Part shown: in pieces, positions 24,772-36,802 of the stretch | Layout of the letters: each line of letters opens with the position of its first letter | Position numbering within the stretch: the first letter of the stretch is position 1 | Assembly: GCA_910592205.1 (NCBI GenBank) | Contig: CAJVPJ010000031.1 | Coordinates: 1-64,000, forward strand | Direction: 5' to 3' | Source of the DNA: Paraglomus occultum | Lineage: Eukaryota > Glomeromycota > Glomeromycetes > Paraglomerales > Paraglomeraceae | Length of the DNA: 64,000 bases | Made by a program: the position numbers and the translations under genes | The notes under the pieces: model-generated | The model's database searches: none | Seen by the model: the letters and a program-made list of their open reading frames with translations, nothing else | Told to the model about the DNA's origin: nothing

Positions 24772-25423
24772 TTTTTCACAGTCTTAATTACGATGCACGT
24801 CTCGGACGCTCTGTTTTGGGAAGAATGTCGCAAAAGAAGATATGGTCGAGGAATAAGTTTGGGAGAAAGGGAGTAAAAAGAGACGGTCACAATAATTGCG
24901 TCTAGGCGGCTTTATTAGTTTGTTTATGTACATGGTTGACATTTATGAATTCATTTGCAACCTATCGTAACCTCACTAATGCGCAATTTTTTTGTCACCA
25001 GCAGATCAGCAGGTAATGATGATTTTTTATTGTTTCGACAAATTTATTCAGATATTTGAAGATCATATGCACGCATTGTCAACATTCTAACTCTAAATCC
25101 GTTATCATTCGGTCTAAGACATTATTGATATTAATATCAAAAAGGACACAAATGCTTATTACACTCGTCTTTTCTACGAATGCATCAAAAAGGACACAAA
25201 AAACTCGTCTTTTTATGATTGATCTACGGATGCGGTTTTATTATATTACAACGGAAGGAAATAAATATTGACCCAAGGGCCGGTGTATATATTGATGTAT
25301 GTGTATATATTACGGACAAACAGTTAACAATCCATGCCGAAAACAATATCTGAAAGAAGAAAAAGACAACGCTATCTTTTCCCTCCCGCCAATTCCGATG
25401 GACTAATTCTTGTTTATTCAAGC
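24772..25423. other. intergenic stretch
   Basis: It holds the presumed promoter of the minus-strand BTB-TLDc gene 2 and the 3' flank of the secreted-protein gene. An imperfect direct repeat of AAAAAGGACACAAA occurs near 25138-25202. No gene seen. Confidence 0.5.
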
Positions 25424-26803
25424 CTAACTAGTCTTGAGACAGGTTGATCCAAGAGTCTTTGCGGGAAAATTGACAAGTGGAATATTTGTTGAACCAACAA
25501 AGAAACCCAAATTTCCAGTAAGGGTAGTGGCCAAATTTACGTCGGTAGCATTCGCACAATTATTTTCAGATCCCACTGTTGCATCAGTACTCAACGTAGT
25601 AACGACCTGTAATCCTGTCTTGGCTTCTAAAAGTCCATCCATTACATTGACGCTCAAGGCCAGCTGAGGCTTAAGTGATCCAGCTACGCCTGCCGAGACC
25701 GTTAATCCGACGGTAGGGGGGGACGTATTCATCGTAATAACTGGATCAAACCCGGCATGTGTGAAAGAGGATGCAGCATCGTCGAGTAGTGAGGCAGAAG
25801 CGCTAAAGTTTGGATATGAGATCAAACCACCCGTGGTAAGCGAAACTGTGGCTGATCCGTGAAGGTTTGCAGATGCGGCTAATATGATGCTTGGTCCGAT
25901 ATTGAATAAATTAGGTACTCCCAACGGCGTCAGTGGAACCTCGAGTAGCTGTACGTCAGGAGTTGAAAGAGTTCCAGAAAGTGTTGTATCGAATTTTAGA
26001 TCCATGTTTATATCCAAATTCCCATTAATCGAAAGTGTAGCGTTGGTAATCTTGGGTGGTAGGGATTGGCCCTCGATATGAAGTGAAACTGTTGCGTTGC
26101 CTCTAAGAAAACAGTTTGCGCAGCTGATGGATTCTGATACGGTACTTCCGACAGTCAAAAGAGGAATGTTGGGCTTGGATGAAGCATCAGTGTTGGGGTC
26201 GAATAGGGCAGAAAGATCGATTTCCTGGTCTTTGTCCACATCGAACCTTCGTGATACGGAACGACGAGGTGTGGACCGCTTTTTTTTGTGTTCCCAGTTG
26301 AGATCAATTACAAAATTATTCGACCACTTTAGCACTTGACAGGGAGAAGTGGTAAATTTGACACTATTCTCTGTCGCATTCACAGTCTTATTTCCAACCA
26401 AGTAAAATTGCGCTCCTTCTTTACCGAAACAGTTCCACTTGTCGTTGATCATTACCATAACCTTGTCGGGCCACGATTCTATTGTCTGTCTTGATGCCTC
26501 GTCGTCTACAACCAACGTGATGGTATCATCGTCGGCATTGCACTTGATATCGATAATGCCCTCGGTTTGGTCAGGATTGAATGATGGGATAGTCGTTTGA
26601 AAAAAGACGTTAGCATAGTGACTGGAACTAGATCCTTGAGAGAAAGTACCACGGAGGGAGTTGGAAGTTGTGAATTGACGTTGAGCATTCGGAATGAACG
26701 GAGCTAAAGGTCTGAATGCAATTGTTTGGGGCAGAGCGGTTAAGAGGGAGATGATGGAGATGAGGAGGATGAGGGAGAATGAATTAAAGGAGTCAGAAGG
26801 CAT
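25424..26803 (-). CDS. secreted or cell-surface protein (DUF7029/DUF7223-like)
   Basis: Intronless, 459 residues from the ATG at 26803. A longer in-frame start at 26884 exists, but the 26803 start places a classical signal peptide first: a short polar start, the hydrophobic core SLILLISIISLLTALP, and a likely cleavage after TIA or so. The mature part has about six cysteines, many NxS/T glycosylation sites and repeating beta-like Thr/Ser/Val segments (for example TVSESISCANCFLRGNATVS and ASASLLDDAASS). A dibasic stretch (HKKKRSTPRRSVSRR) at the centre could be cut by a Kex2-type protease. The layout of an N-terminal beta domain, an SCANC motif and a beta-rich C-terminal domain resembles fungal extracellular DUF7029 plus DUF7223 proteins. 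It is therefore probably cell wall or secreted. I cannot assign an activity. It could act at the plant-fungus interface, but that is inference. Confidence 0.72.
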   Translation of the reverse strand: MPSDSFNSFSLILLISIISLLTALPQTIAFRPLAPFIPNAQRQFTTSNSLRGTFSQGSSSSHYANVFFQTTIPSFNPDQTEGIIDIKCNADDDTITLVVDDEASRQTIESWPDKVMVMINDKWNCFGKEGAQFYLVGNKTVNATENSVKFTTSPCQVLKWSNNFVIDLNWEHKKKRSTPRRSVSRRFDVDKDQEIDLSALFDPNTDASSKPNIPLLTVGSTVSESISCANCFLRGNATVSLHIEGQSLPPKITNATLSINGNLDINMDLKFDTTLSGTLSTPDVQLLEVPLTPLGVPNLFNIGPSIILAASANLHGSATVSLTTGGLISYPNFSASASLLDDAASSFTHAGFDPVITMNTSPPTVGLTVSAGVAGSLKPQLALSVNVMDGLLEAKTGLQVVTTLSTDATVGSENNCANATDVNLATTLTGNLGFFVGSTNIPLVNFPAKTLGSTCLKTS

Positions 26804-26884
26804 GTTGCTCTTCTTGTGAGTGAATCGAGTAATGTTGACGGAGTTGGGTATAACGTTGTCAGTAATATATACTTGTTCTTTCAA

Positions 26885-29038
26885 CGTCCCAGACGTCGAA
26901 ATTATAATAAAAGAAGGTTATGAAGCCTTAAGGCTTATATGTTTTTCTCGGAAATGTGATTTGGATGGATTTTTTGCACCGCTAAGTAAGCTGGTTAAAT
27001 GTAAAACTCTTCCATTTCATGGCTATTTTATATGTTTTAGCATTCATTACCGTTTAGGGAATGCCTCGCTTATTGATACAATAGGGATTCTAAACATAGC
27101 AATTTGGGCTCGGCCATTCGCCTGCAAGGGACAACAAATTCATTGAATGTGATTGGCTTGGCAGTACGTAATTAAATGAACCTAGTCGGCCTGAAACAGA
27201 TTAATAATGCCCAAAGATTTAAGGTTAAGGCGCATTGTTTTGACGCTTCGCCCTTTATTAGTGAACTTCTGAATGCTTGTGTATACTATTCCACCTTCTA
27301 TGCAACATAAGAAGCACAGAGTTATAACAAAGCTCTTGCGGACATCAACGATTGTCCGCATGCAACAATTGCCGATTATCTCCTTTTTTCCTTTCAATAG
27401 GAACATTCATTACCGAAACATCAATGTTACATCAATTTGTCGATCTAATCCTTTTCAGAGTAGTACGACAGGGACCTATCGCATTCACACGGAAAACAGC
27501 AAGATTTTCTATGGATTTAAGGTTAATTAATATTAATATTAAAGATCAATTAATAATCTGTGCCGCCTTTTTACGCATTCATAGTTCCAACAACTTTGTT
27601 GAGACATTATCATTGTCTAGTATCTAGGGGACGGGACTTGTTGCAAGGTAGTAGCACCGTGATTGTCCAAAGAAGCTTGTCGTTGGGTTTCAAAATCAAA
27701 ACGGGTTTCGAGCACGTAAGAATGAACAAGTAAATTATCTAATTGTGCCACGGTCACCTAACTATTAATAGAAAAAACTGCTATTTATAGCATAATGTCA
27801 TAAGCTCGAATGCGTATACGATGTAAACTTTAACTTGATAAAGAAGACAAATTATATATCGCAAACCGGATAACTTAGTTTGCGCTGAGATTTTTTTCTA
27901 TTTAACCTGAAACCTATATTAAGTCAACAGTCAATTTGCGCGGATTAAAGGTTAATTTTATTTATCAATTAACGTGTTAATTAAAAAAAACTTTATCATG
28001 TAATAGTACAGCTTCTTTGTTCGGCGATACCCAGTTCGTATTCTATTTTTCGAGCATTAAAATATAAAATATCTGCAATAGATATATAATTTTTTTTTGG
28101 AAGGTTTCCCTATTGAGACAAGTTCCTTTTTGAAGATAATTGCAAAGCACGCCTAATTTTGCTTATCTTCAGTTACTAGTCGGATAGTTTATATAATAAA
28201 TACGACAACCATTAGAAATAAAATAATTTTCGGAAATTAATAATATGGTTTCAGCCCAGCAGTCTTTGTTTCGTAATGTCTATTTTTTTTTTTTTTAATT
28301 AGTAAATACTTTAGAGAACACAAAATAGATTATATATTATTAGCAATATTTAACGAGTACCTACAAAAGGCGACACGCGGAATTACACCAAATTCTGTAA
28401 CAAAGAATCCAACGGAAGAAAATTCGAAAATAAAAAATTAGAAAGTTTTTTATTTGCCATAGTTGACAATTAATGACGACAGATCCAATCATCACTTTAA
28501 TTTTGGGCTTAATACTTATTGATGCAAAAAAACTTACAGCTTATTTGTCGTCCACAAGCAATGCAATACCGTATGTGTTAAAAAAAAATTTTTTTCTTTA
28601 CTTCTAAAAGCAATGGAAAAAAATTCAGAATTGATTAAAGCGGCTACACAAAATTTAATTTCAACGTCCACATGGCACGTCAAAGTTTCTTAGAATACGT
28701 TAGCTCATCCTTACGGCAATGAGCGATGCATTAGCGTATCTTCACACCTAGATATCAAACATACTGGTCGGTGCTTTGCTGCTGTAATACCGAACGGTTC
28801 TTTGTATCTGTGATTTTCACATTCTGCAATTTGTGCAGATCATATTGGTGCTACACGATCAGATAGATCTGCAATGCGATATGTCATGAAAAAGATTTTT
28901 GTCACAGACTTTTTCACGATCTGTTGCAAACAGTGCATTTGTGCATCTAAGATGCAAAAATGATAAACCTATACTATCAATTATTATTATCATCCCACAG
29001 TTTTGTAATACTTTGCATTATTCTATGTGTTAACTTTG
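26885..29038. other. 2.1 kb AT-rich gene-poor stretch
   Basis: Very AT-rich, with A- and T-runs (for example around 28086-28096 and 28286-28297). Short plus-strand frames at 27273-27627 overlap and show no domain. I see no gene or clear repeat. Confidence 0.5.
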
Positions 29039-29040
29039 TA

Positions 29041-30032
29041 CAGTCAAAGCTGGCTATAACGAACTTTGTTTATAGCGAAAAATCTGTTTATAACGAAGAT
29101 TTCTCCAAGCCAGTTATAATCTTAGCTATAAAAATGACCTTTGTTATAAGGAATTTCTGTTTATAAAGAATATTTTCTCTGGTCCCGTAGAATTCGGTGG
29201 CACATTGAGTCGACAAAGAATCGATCAAGCGTGAAAAGCACACAACTGATACTGAACAAATAATTATTGGCAACCATGTGACATTAAAGTTGAACGATAT
29301 GTCCGCATTTGCCTTGAAAGAATAATAAATTAACCAATATAATTCTCGAGCACTTATTTAATCATGGTTTGATAAATTTGCGCATACAAGTTTATACACT
29401 TGTCCAAATAAGTACTTGTAAAGAGATTATAATAACGTGTATCGCTAACTAACAGAAATGTTTCTCAATCTGTAAATTAAAACCTAGCGCCAGACTCTTG
29501 CACTATATTGATTATTTAAACTTCAGCAACTTTCAAGTAGTGCATGAGCAGATAAGTTTAATTTGTATTATAACGAGCACGTATTTTGGGTAAGTTTTCT
29601 AATAGCAGATAAACTAGTAGACGGGGCTGGTATACATATTTCAGCTTTGCGCAACAACGCAATATCTCAGATTTTACACATTTATTTAAAAAAAAATTAA
29701 AACTAATAGACGTCTTATTATTGACGTGGAAGTTGAATGTACCATAATAACGAATATTATGCAATTTTTCTTTATACAAAAAAAAAACCATCTACGACAT
29801 GAATTTATTCTATTTTCTGTTACTTCAGAATTTTTATTTATCTGCATATGTTGCTTTCTTTGTAAATGCCGAAATACCAATAGAAGACAAAGAAAATCAA
29901 TTTTTACTTGATGAAACAGAATCGTATTAACATCTTTGCAAATACTCTTGCGAGTACACATTAATCTGATTATAACAAGTTCGACAATTTTATCCTTATA
30001 ACCAAAGTTTTGTTATAACCAAGATTATACTG
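29041..30032. mobile_element. degenerate pogo/Tigger-like element
   Basis: The left end, after TA at 29039-29040, reads CAGTCAAAGCTGGCTATAAC and is followed by several TTATAACGAA/TATAGCGAA-type repeats. The right end, read on the opposite strand, is CAGTATAATCTTGGTTATAA followed by GGTTATAAGG. CAGT plus repeated TATAACGAA-like words is the usual terminus of pogo/Tigger elements. The right side is not followed by an intact TA (TG instead), and the interior (about 990 bp) has only short broken frames, so it is a relic or non-autonomous copy. Confidence 0.45.
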
Positions 30033-30280
30033 TGATTGTTTCAATATTGCGCATCACAATAGGGCAAACACTATATGTGTTTCTAACATCAGAAATCCAA
30101 CCAGACAATAAAATTTATGTTACAGTAATCTTTACTTTAGGAAATATTTTTGAAATTAGAGTACTGCTCTAACGCGGTTACCACTTTTCGAGCCGTTACA
30201 TTACTAAGAACGTTATTTTAATACATTTAGTTGACGAATCTATTCGAATAAGACTGATATAATATCTTTTAGTCAATATA

Positions 30281-31651
30281 CACTCCCCTGAAATAAGTAT
30301 CGGACCCCCTTTCAATTTAAATTGCTCAATAATCCATATAATAATTGACCTCGATTTTTTTTACAGTTTATAAAGTAGCTTTACAGGTAACTATTACAAA
30401 CTTAATATTCGTTGGCCATCCATTATTAGTAATACATGCTCCAACTCGTCGTGGCATGCTTTTCACTAAACCTATATAAACATGTTCAGGAATTTGAGTC
30501 CACTCGTTCTGTAAGGCAATTTCTAACTCTAATATTTTTTGGATGTTTCGAACGATTTCGAATACGACGTTCCAATTCTGACCACAAATGCTCAATTGGA
30601 TTCAAGTCTGGCGATTGACTTGGCCAATCAGGCAATGTTTTGATCTTCTTCGTCGTAATCCACTCACCAACATCCTGGCCGTGTGAACGGGTGCATTGTT
30701 TTGTTGAAACATGTAACCTTTTTCATTAAATTTGGTACTAATGTAAGGCAACAAATGTTTCTCAAGTATTTTTATGTAGGATATTCTATCCATTTTGCCT
30801 TCTATTTTAACAAGTGAACCCAATCCCTTACCTGAAAAGCAACCCCATACCATTAACCCACCACTCCCATGTTTTACTGAAGGAATAAGGTTTTCAATAT
30901 TAAAGCGTGTTCCAGGAGTTCTCCAAATACGCCCTGGTCTATCTGTTTTAAATATAGTAAACCGACTTTCATCGCTCCAAATAACGTTTGCCTATTTTCT
31001 GATTGACCATTCTTTTCTCTCAAGGCACCAATTGATATTGAGTCGATTTTCTCTTTGTTGTGATGAGAGAAGAGGTTTTGCTACTGGAATGCAAAAGTAA
31101 AATCCAATCTTATGCAAATACTTTATAAACGTGCGGTCAGAAACTTGAATGCCAGTTTTTTCTCTAAAATTTTCATTAAGCAAGGGAACTGACGTTCTTT
31201 TGCATTTTTTCATAATTTGTTTTACCTCGTGTTCGGCTTTGGTGTCTATAGATCGAGGACGACCACTTCTCGGCGTAGTTTTTGTGTTTTTTCCATCACG
31301 ATAATTTTGAATTGTCCGCGTAATTGCTCGTTTTAACAAAGCCTAGAGTCTTATTAATATTGTTTCTCGAAAAACCAGCCTTGTGAAAACCAATAATCTG
31401 ACAGCGTTCACTTTCAGTCAATTCTGAATTTTAGACATTTCGTTATTGAAATTGAATCAGGCATTTGTAATTTAGACAAGTCCACCTTTTCTTTTGTAAA
31501 CAATCAACTATCAACGTAAATAACGCGTAACGTGCTATATATATTTACGAAATACTAGGCTATAACACGTAAAAATTTGGAAACAAATTATTATGTACGC
31601 TGTCATACAAATTAAAAGTAAAGGGGGTCCGATACTTATTTCAAGGGAGTG
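30281..31651 (-). mobile_element. Tc1/mariner-type transposon, 1371 bp, inactivated
   Basis: The termini are near-perfect inverted repeats. The left is CACTCCCCTGAAATAAGTAT followed by CGGACCCCCTTT, and the right is the complement with one difference. TA flanks lie at 30279-30280 and 31652-31653. The length is standard for a full Tc1 element with one transposase. The insertion lies in gene-poor DNA between the pogo-like relic and decayed fragments. Confidence 0.9.
30368..31460 (-). pseudogene. Tc1-like (DD34E/DDE_3) transposase, frameshifted
   Basis: On the minus strand, an N-terminal helix-turn-helix region begins near 31430, where the frame breaks soon after the start. It continues in another frame (CQIIGFHKAGFSRNNINKT) and shifts again into the block 30992-31339 (RTIQNYRDGKNTKTTPRSGR, then KPLLSSQQRENRLNIN). 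The catalytic core block 30602-30853 has VWGCFSGKGLGSLVKIEG and [11 protein letters not shown], where the usual FQQDNAPVHTA carries Asn instead of the second catalytic Asp. The last block (30368-30595) carries the [20 protein letters not shown] end typical of this family. At least three frame changes plus the catalytic Asp-to-Asn change make it inactive. Confidence 0.85.
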
Positions 31652-34500
31652 TATTTCCGAAACTTTTCGTCATTTTCAAGAACGTTGCTAACAATTACTG
31701 GTCTTTTCTTTTTTCCCATTGACATCAATAAGAAAATTCGTTTGGTTGTAATACTGGCAATGCTGAATTTGGCCTATGATAAAAATTTTTGTTACTATCA
31801 ATTAGCAGCTTTTTTGATAATATTCATTATAAGTCTTATAACGGATTGGCCGCCGGTGACTTTGATATCAATGCTTTCTCAATTCATGCAACAGTTATTT
31901 GGAGCTTGGAGCCAAAGATCTACCTCAGTATTCCAAGCATAGTCGGACATAACTAAAGAAATTTTAAAGGAAACGGAAAGTGGAAAATTATATTAATTAT
32001 ACCAAAATATTTAACATGCTCTCCATGTGCCTTGGAGCGTTGTGAAAAAGATAAAATTCGGTTTGAACTTGTTGATCTGTCACTTCCTGAACTGCATTCT
32101 ACAATTGAATACGCTTTCATGGTGCAATCAAAAGTCTGTTATGAAATGCATGGCTCACGTTTTCAGATGTGAGCGAAGTTACTGGTAACGACGATGAAGT
32201 GAAAATAGCTTCGGAGCCCAAGTATGCTGGATCCGATGTTAACTTCCGTACTGGAGTTCGGTTTAATGAGTCCTCCTTGTGGCTACGAACGTTTGGTCTG
32301 ATCAGCGACATTCCATCAAGAACGAAGACTTTGATTAAGGCCTGAAATTGACAAATTGATTCAAGAAGGAGTTGTAACTTCACGTTTTAAATTTTCAGAT
32401 CAAAATCGAGGCCATGGTACGATACTGGAAGGAATTAAAAAAAAACCACTCAGATTATTGATTCAACGTCTATATACTTTTGCAATGGCATTAGGAGATT
32501 GCAGCACGTAATTTTTGAAGATGCGTATAACCTCTTACCTAATAGGGTATGCTGAAAACGTAACATACGACTCTCGCACACGTCGATTTCGAATCCGAAT
32601 GCTGATTGAATTTATCGGGTTTTCTTGGAATACTTAGCGAAGAATCAAACGATTTGGTGTATCACACATGCAAAAGATTAGACGTCATTGAAACAAAGCT
32701 AACTAAGGATGTTTTGTCAACCAATCTCAATATTATCAAAGGGCTGAGGTTTAATAACAAAGTTGCTCATTTCATCTATTATCAACTCTTACCGTATCGG
32801 CGAAGACATATTATCTAAAAATAATATAACTCAATTTGATTCAATGATTGAAGTGACATGTGACTTTTAATAGAAATTTTACCGAATAAATTGTTTAAGT
32901 CAAATTCATGTATCAATATACGTCGACATTGTAAAGCATATTTGTTTGCTATTAACTTTTAAAGTAGATAATATCAATATTGAGTTCGTTGTATAAAAGC
33001 AAACAATCGGTACGTTCAAGAACTGAGTATGAGAAATGGGATTTGACTGTTGACAATAGACCTCTGTTGTCATACCACTTCCATTTTAACTTCTTGACAA
33101 GATCAATTAACTCTGTATTTGTTTGATCGAGTAAACAAGGCTGCGCAGTTATTTCGATAAACAATCGAGCGATTGTTTGATGTGAAAAAATTTTTTATAT
33201 TAGAAGTAGAAAAAAGTATATAGACAAACGAGTTTGTTTCAATCACAGGATTCGAGAAATGAACCAACCATAGAGCGCTTATTTTGGAGGTTACACTTAG
33301 TGCAAATGTAAATATAATTTCGGAACTATATGGGTATTGTCCGTTAGTCGGCTTTCCTTGAGATAAATTTCGACTTATACTATATAAAAAGTAGAAGACT
33401 TTGGCCTAATATTAATATTAATGCAAGTAACACATAAGTTACGTTGATATAATATTACTGTTATCGATATCATCATAGTAATAATTAAATTATACGCGTG
33501 GCTTATCGGTAGTAAATTACCCCATCTCGTGAATATCATAAATTTATCAGTGAAAAAAATTTTCTACTTCCCGCTGATACTATTGTGACGGAACAATTAT
33601 GAGAGCCGCGATATTGTGTCATGATGTGTTACATTACTATTGAGTAATATATTGATTATGACATACGTTTGTGCTTACTATTTGTTACACTCCTCGTTGC
33701 ATATGTAACAAACTATTTATACATAAAAGCAATTTTGACACGCGTCTACTCTCATACACACACACACATATATATACCCAGACGCTTTTTTCCATTCGTA
33801 TGCATTGCTTCACAACTCCTCCAAAGCAAAAATACAACATTATCTATTATACAATAAACAATCCTCTGCACTACTCCATATTACACACATACAACACGGA
33901 CAAATCATCAAACAACAAACTCTCGAACTTCCCTGACAGAAGGAAATGAACATGACATAGCAGAGAGTATCTTTAAACGATCAGTTTTCCACTTTTTCCA
34001 TAAACGCGAACGCTATCTGCAACCAGGTCACAGCGAGTTGAACATGGAGGTCACACACCAAACATGTAAATCTTCGTTCGGCTCGAGTCTCGTGCGGCAA
34101 CGACACGGTTTATCAACACTAGCTAATGAAAAGTTTTACTCATATAGATATACTAAGACCATTGCGTATGTGTCGTTTATTCCTTCTCTGAAGTGCAAAT
34201 CCCACGCAACGTACAACTCTTCGCCGCCACACCATAGTACGACAACTCCATACTTTGCACATACTACGAGTCGTCTAACGGTTAGGAAGAAAAGCAATCG
34301 ATGGCTGAATAGATAGCTGTTAGAACTGTGTTGGGGGAGAGTGGAAGTAGTAACATAGACATAAATCAATTCATGTGACTTTTTATTATTAAAATTAACT
34401 TCTTATGGGAACTTATATTAGGTTTAATAGAGTAGAGGACTTGGAGTGTAGTCTAGAGCTGGGAGCGGAAGAGCCAAAGAGCAAACTGCCAGTTCAGTTT
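31652..34500. other. gene-poor stretch with short decayed fragments
   Basis: No intact gene. A plus-strand open block at about 32150-32345 reads NDDEVKIASEPKYAGSDVNF and FNESSLWLRTFGLISDIP, plausible protein but isolated and bounded by stops. A CA/TA dinucleotide run lies at 33756-33776. A Ser/His/Thr-rich frame at 34044-34316 has no motif. The stretch looks like repeat debris. Confidence 0.4.
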
Positions 34501-34512
34501 GAAGAGGGGGGG

Positions 34513-34696
34513 GAAAGCGATCTGATATCAAGTGATTTCTGAAGTACTGAGATAGAGTAGTTCGGGATGATGGTCATTTCGCAGCTCTACGGCTCAACGC
34601 TACTAAAGAGGGGAGGGGAAGCGATCTGATATCAAGTGATTTCTGAAGTACTGAGATAGAGTAGTTCGGGATGATGGTCATTTCGCAGCTCTACCG
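34513..34696. repeat. tandem duplication, two copies of an about 80-bp unit, period 104 bp
   Basis: A block beginning GCGATCTGATATCAAGTGAT at 34517 recurs identically at 34621 for about 75-80 bp, through GTCATTTCGCAGCTCTAC. Each copy is preceded by a G-rich lead (AGGGGGGGGAAA and AGGGGAGGGGAA). The copies appear perfect over the visible span, implying a recent duplication. The unit does not code. Confidence 0.9.
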
Positions 34697-36430
34697 AAAT
34701 CCAAGTCCGAAACATTTTTTAAAAAAATTTTTTTATTGACATTAATAAAGTGCGATAGTTGAAAAAGTATAAATGCTTATTAAAGTCTAAAATAAATAAA
34801 TCTAATATCGGTAAATAACTCAACCGTCCCTATCAATTGACGAACTGACAGTAGATTTACAATGTGTAATGTTCGAATCGATAATTACGCGAGAGCGATT
34901 GACTCTGGGAATATCGTTACCCCCCCCAAATGGAGTCTAGTCGCAATTAAATAAATACACAGTTAGTAACCTCTAACTCTAGCTTTTTCTACTCATAACC
35001 TCGGCGCCGACGTGTAGACACTGATCTTGATAATTAATTTGTTCTTTATTCTTTACCGACAGGGTTAGATCGGTAGCTTACAGGTGGGATGAGCAATTAA
35101 TTATCATATTTGCCACGGAAACAATCGCTGAACAAGAGGCGATAATTTGGCAAATTAAAGACAAAATTTTGCGTTATGTTCCACGTTAGTTCTGCATATC
35201 GTTCCGTTGTTTTTTTCCCCACTCGAAGACTTTAAGTGTAATTTTTTACAAAAACACCATATTTTCGAAGCCTTTTTTTGCAATGCAAATTTTATTTGTC
35301 AACGGTTTAATAGAATGACGCACAAGGAAGACATTCTGTATGCTGCTTTCTTGGTTTCCTTCTCTTCTTGGGTTGAGAAGCCTCTGCAGAAGTTTTACTA
35401 AGGTTCTCTGAACAATTTGCTGCATTAGAGAGATTTGTCATTATGGCTTGGAACGCGTGTGTGGCGGGGATGAGAACAAACACGCAAGCTGCAAATTTTT
35501 TGTGCCGATCATGTGTATTTAAATCTGCCAATCAGGGGCGGCACAGTTGGAACGGAAGAGCATAAAAATTTATCGTTTTATTTACAATAAAGACATTTTT
35601 TTCGTTTACATATTTTTCGAACTTACTAAGCAACGTTTATTATCTCTAACAGCGTCAATTATCAACCTAAGGATTGCATAGCAAATGATTGGCACACATG
35701 CACATTAGATTTTGTGCCGTCTTCGAAATTACGCAAAAATTAGGGAAAACGTTAAGTTTCACAGTGAGAAAAGCTTTTAGAATTTTTTTATTTGCTTATT
35801 GCTCACAAATTGCTAACTTCTTGAATTGTCATAAGAAAAACTCAAAAAAAAATTATTACTTTTTTAGATTACAATTGTGGCTGAATTATGAATGGGATCG
35901 CAAGGACATACTAATGGGACAGACTACAACAAAACCAAACAAAGTGAACATTTGATCATGTGAGCCAAAAGAGGCTGGTGCGGCTGGAAAATAAACTAAT
36001 TCAGAATGATGGTCTGGAAAGGCTTTGCTATAGTGGCACAGCCCATGGACTAATTTTAATCGCATTAATCACTACAAATTTAACGAACGTGCATCATATA
36101 AAAGCAAGATCAGCAGGAATCAATCTACAATAAATCGCGAGTGACAAAGTTTCATCCCAAAATATGGTTCGTTGGATTGTATTTTGACAAATGTCTATAT
36201 GCAGACAGGTGCTAATTGTGTTTCGTTTTGTAGACATTTCGAGTTTTCCCCGTTCTGCTATTTGTCGGTTGGTAGTTTGCTGATAATGATCAGGTCACAT
36301 GCGATTTTGACCATTCATGTTTCTTTTTGTACATCAATAACGATAAAAGTGCTGTATACACAGACTCTACGTAATACGAGATAATTCAAACCACAAACAT
36401 CAAAGGTCTAGCTCTCCTAATACTAAACCA
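34697..36430. other. intergenic stretch, no supported gene
   Basis: AT-rich. A minus-strand frame at 35307-35531 carries a basic nuclear-localisation-like stretch (QPKKRRKPRKQ) after an Ala/Ser-rich segment, but nothing else is recognisable. A plus frame at 35689-35955 is also featureless. Confidence 0.45.
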
Positions 36431-36443
36431 CTGTTACTGGGAG

Positions 36444-36659
36444 ATGTTTACAGTAACTCTCCGGAACGAGTTCGATACAAAAAGAAAGCCTGACGATATG
36501 CACCTCTCCGAAATGTACTGCAAAATTAGGAGAGGGATCGAAGAACTAGGGAAGGATACTATCGGAGCTTCGACGGTGGAAAGAACTTTAAGATTAATAA
36601 CGTTGTGGATAGAAAATGAGAGAGGAGAACTTGGTGGGGAGGTTTGCGAAAACAATTAG
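36444..36659 (+). CDS. short open block, unrecognised
   Basis: 71 codons from an ATG, reading MFTVTLRNEFDTKRKPDDMH and containing GKDTIGASTVERTLRLITLW. The charged, helix-like composition suggests true protein, possibly one exon or a fragment of a repeated gene. No domain is recognised and no partner exon is found. The GC and codon pattern does not clearly differ from fungal genes nearby. Confidence 0.3.
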   Translation: MFTVTLRNEFDTKRKPDDMHLSEMYCKIRRGIEELGKDTIGASTVERTLRLITLWIENERGELGGEVCENN

Positions 36660-36802
36660 CTTAGTGAGCCCAAAGAATAGGGTCAGTTATCGCCTTTCAA
36701 GGCAGGTCTAGGGGCCGACTGCTTCAAGCTCTCTTTTTACCTATTACGTAAATAAATAAACGATGCGCCACCACGTGACCAAAGCGCGTATTTCACGCAA
36801 AA

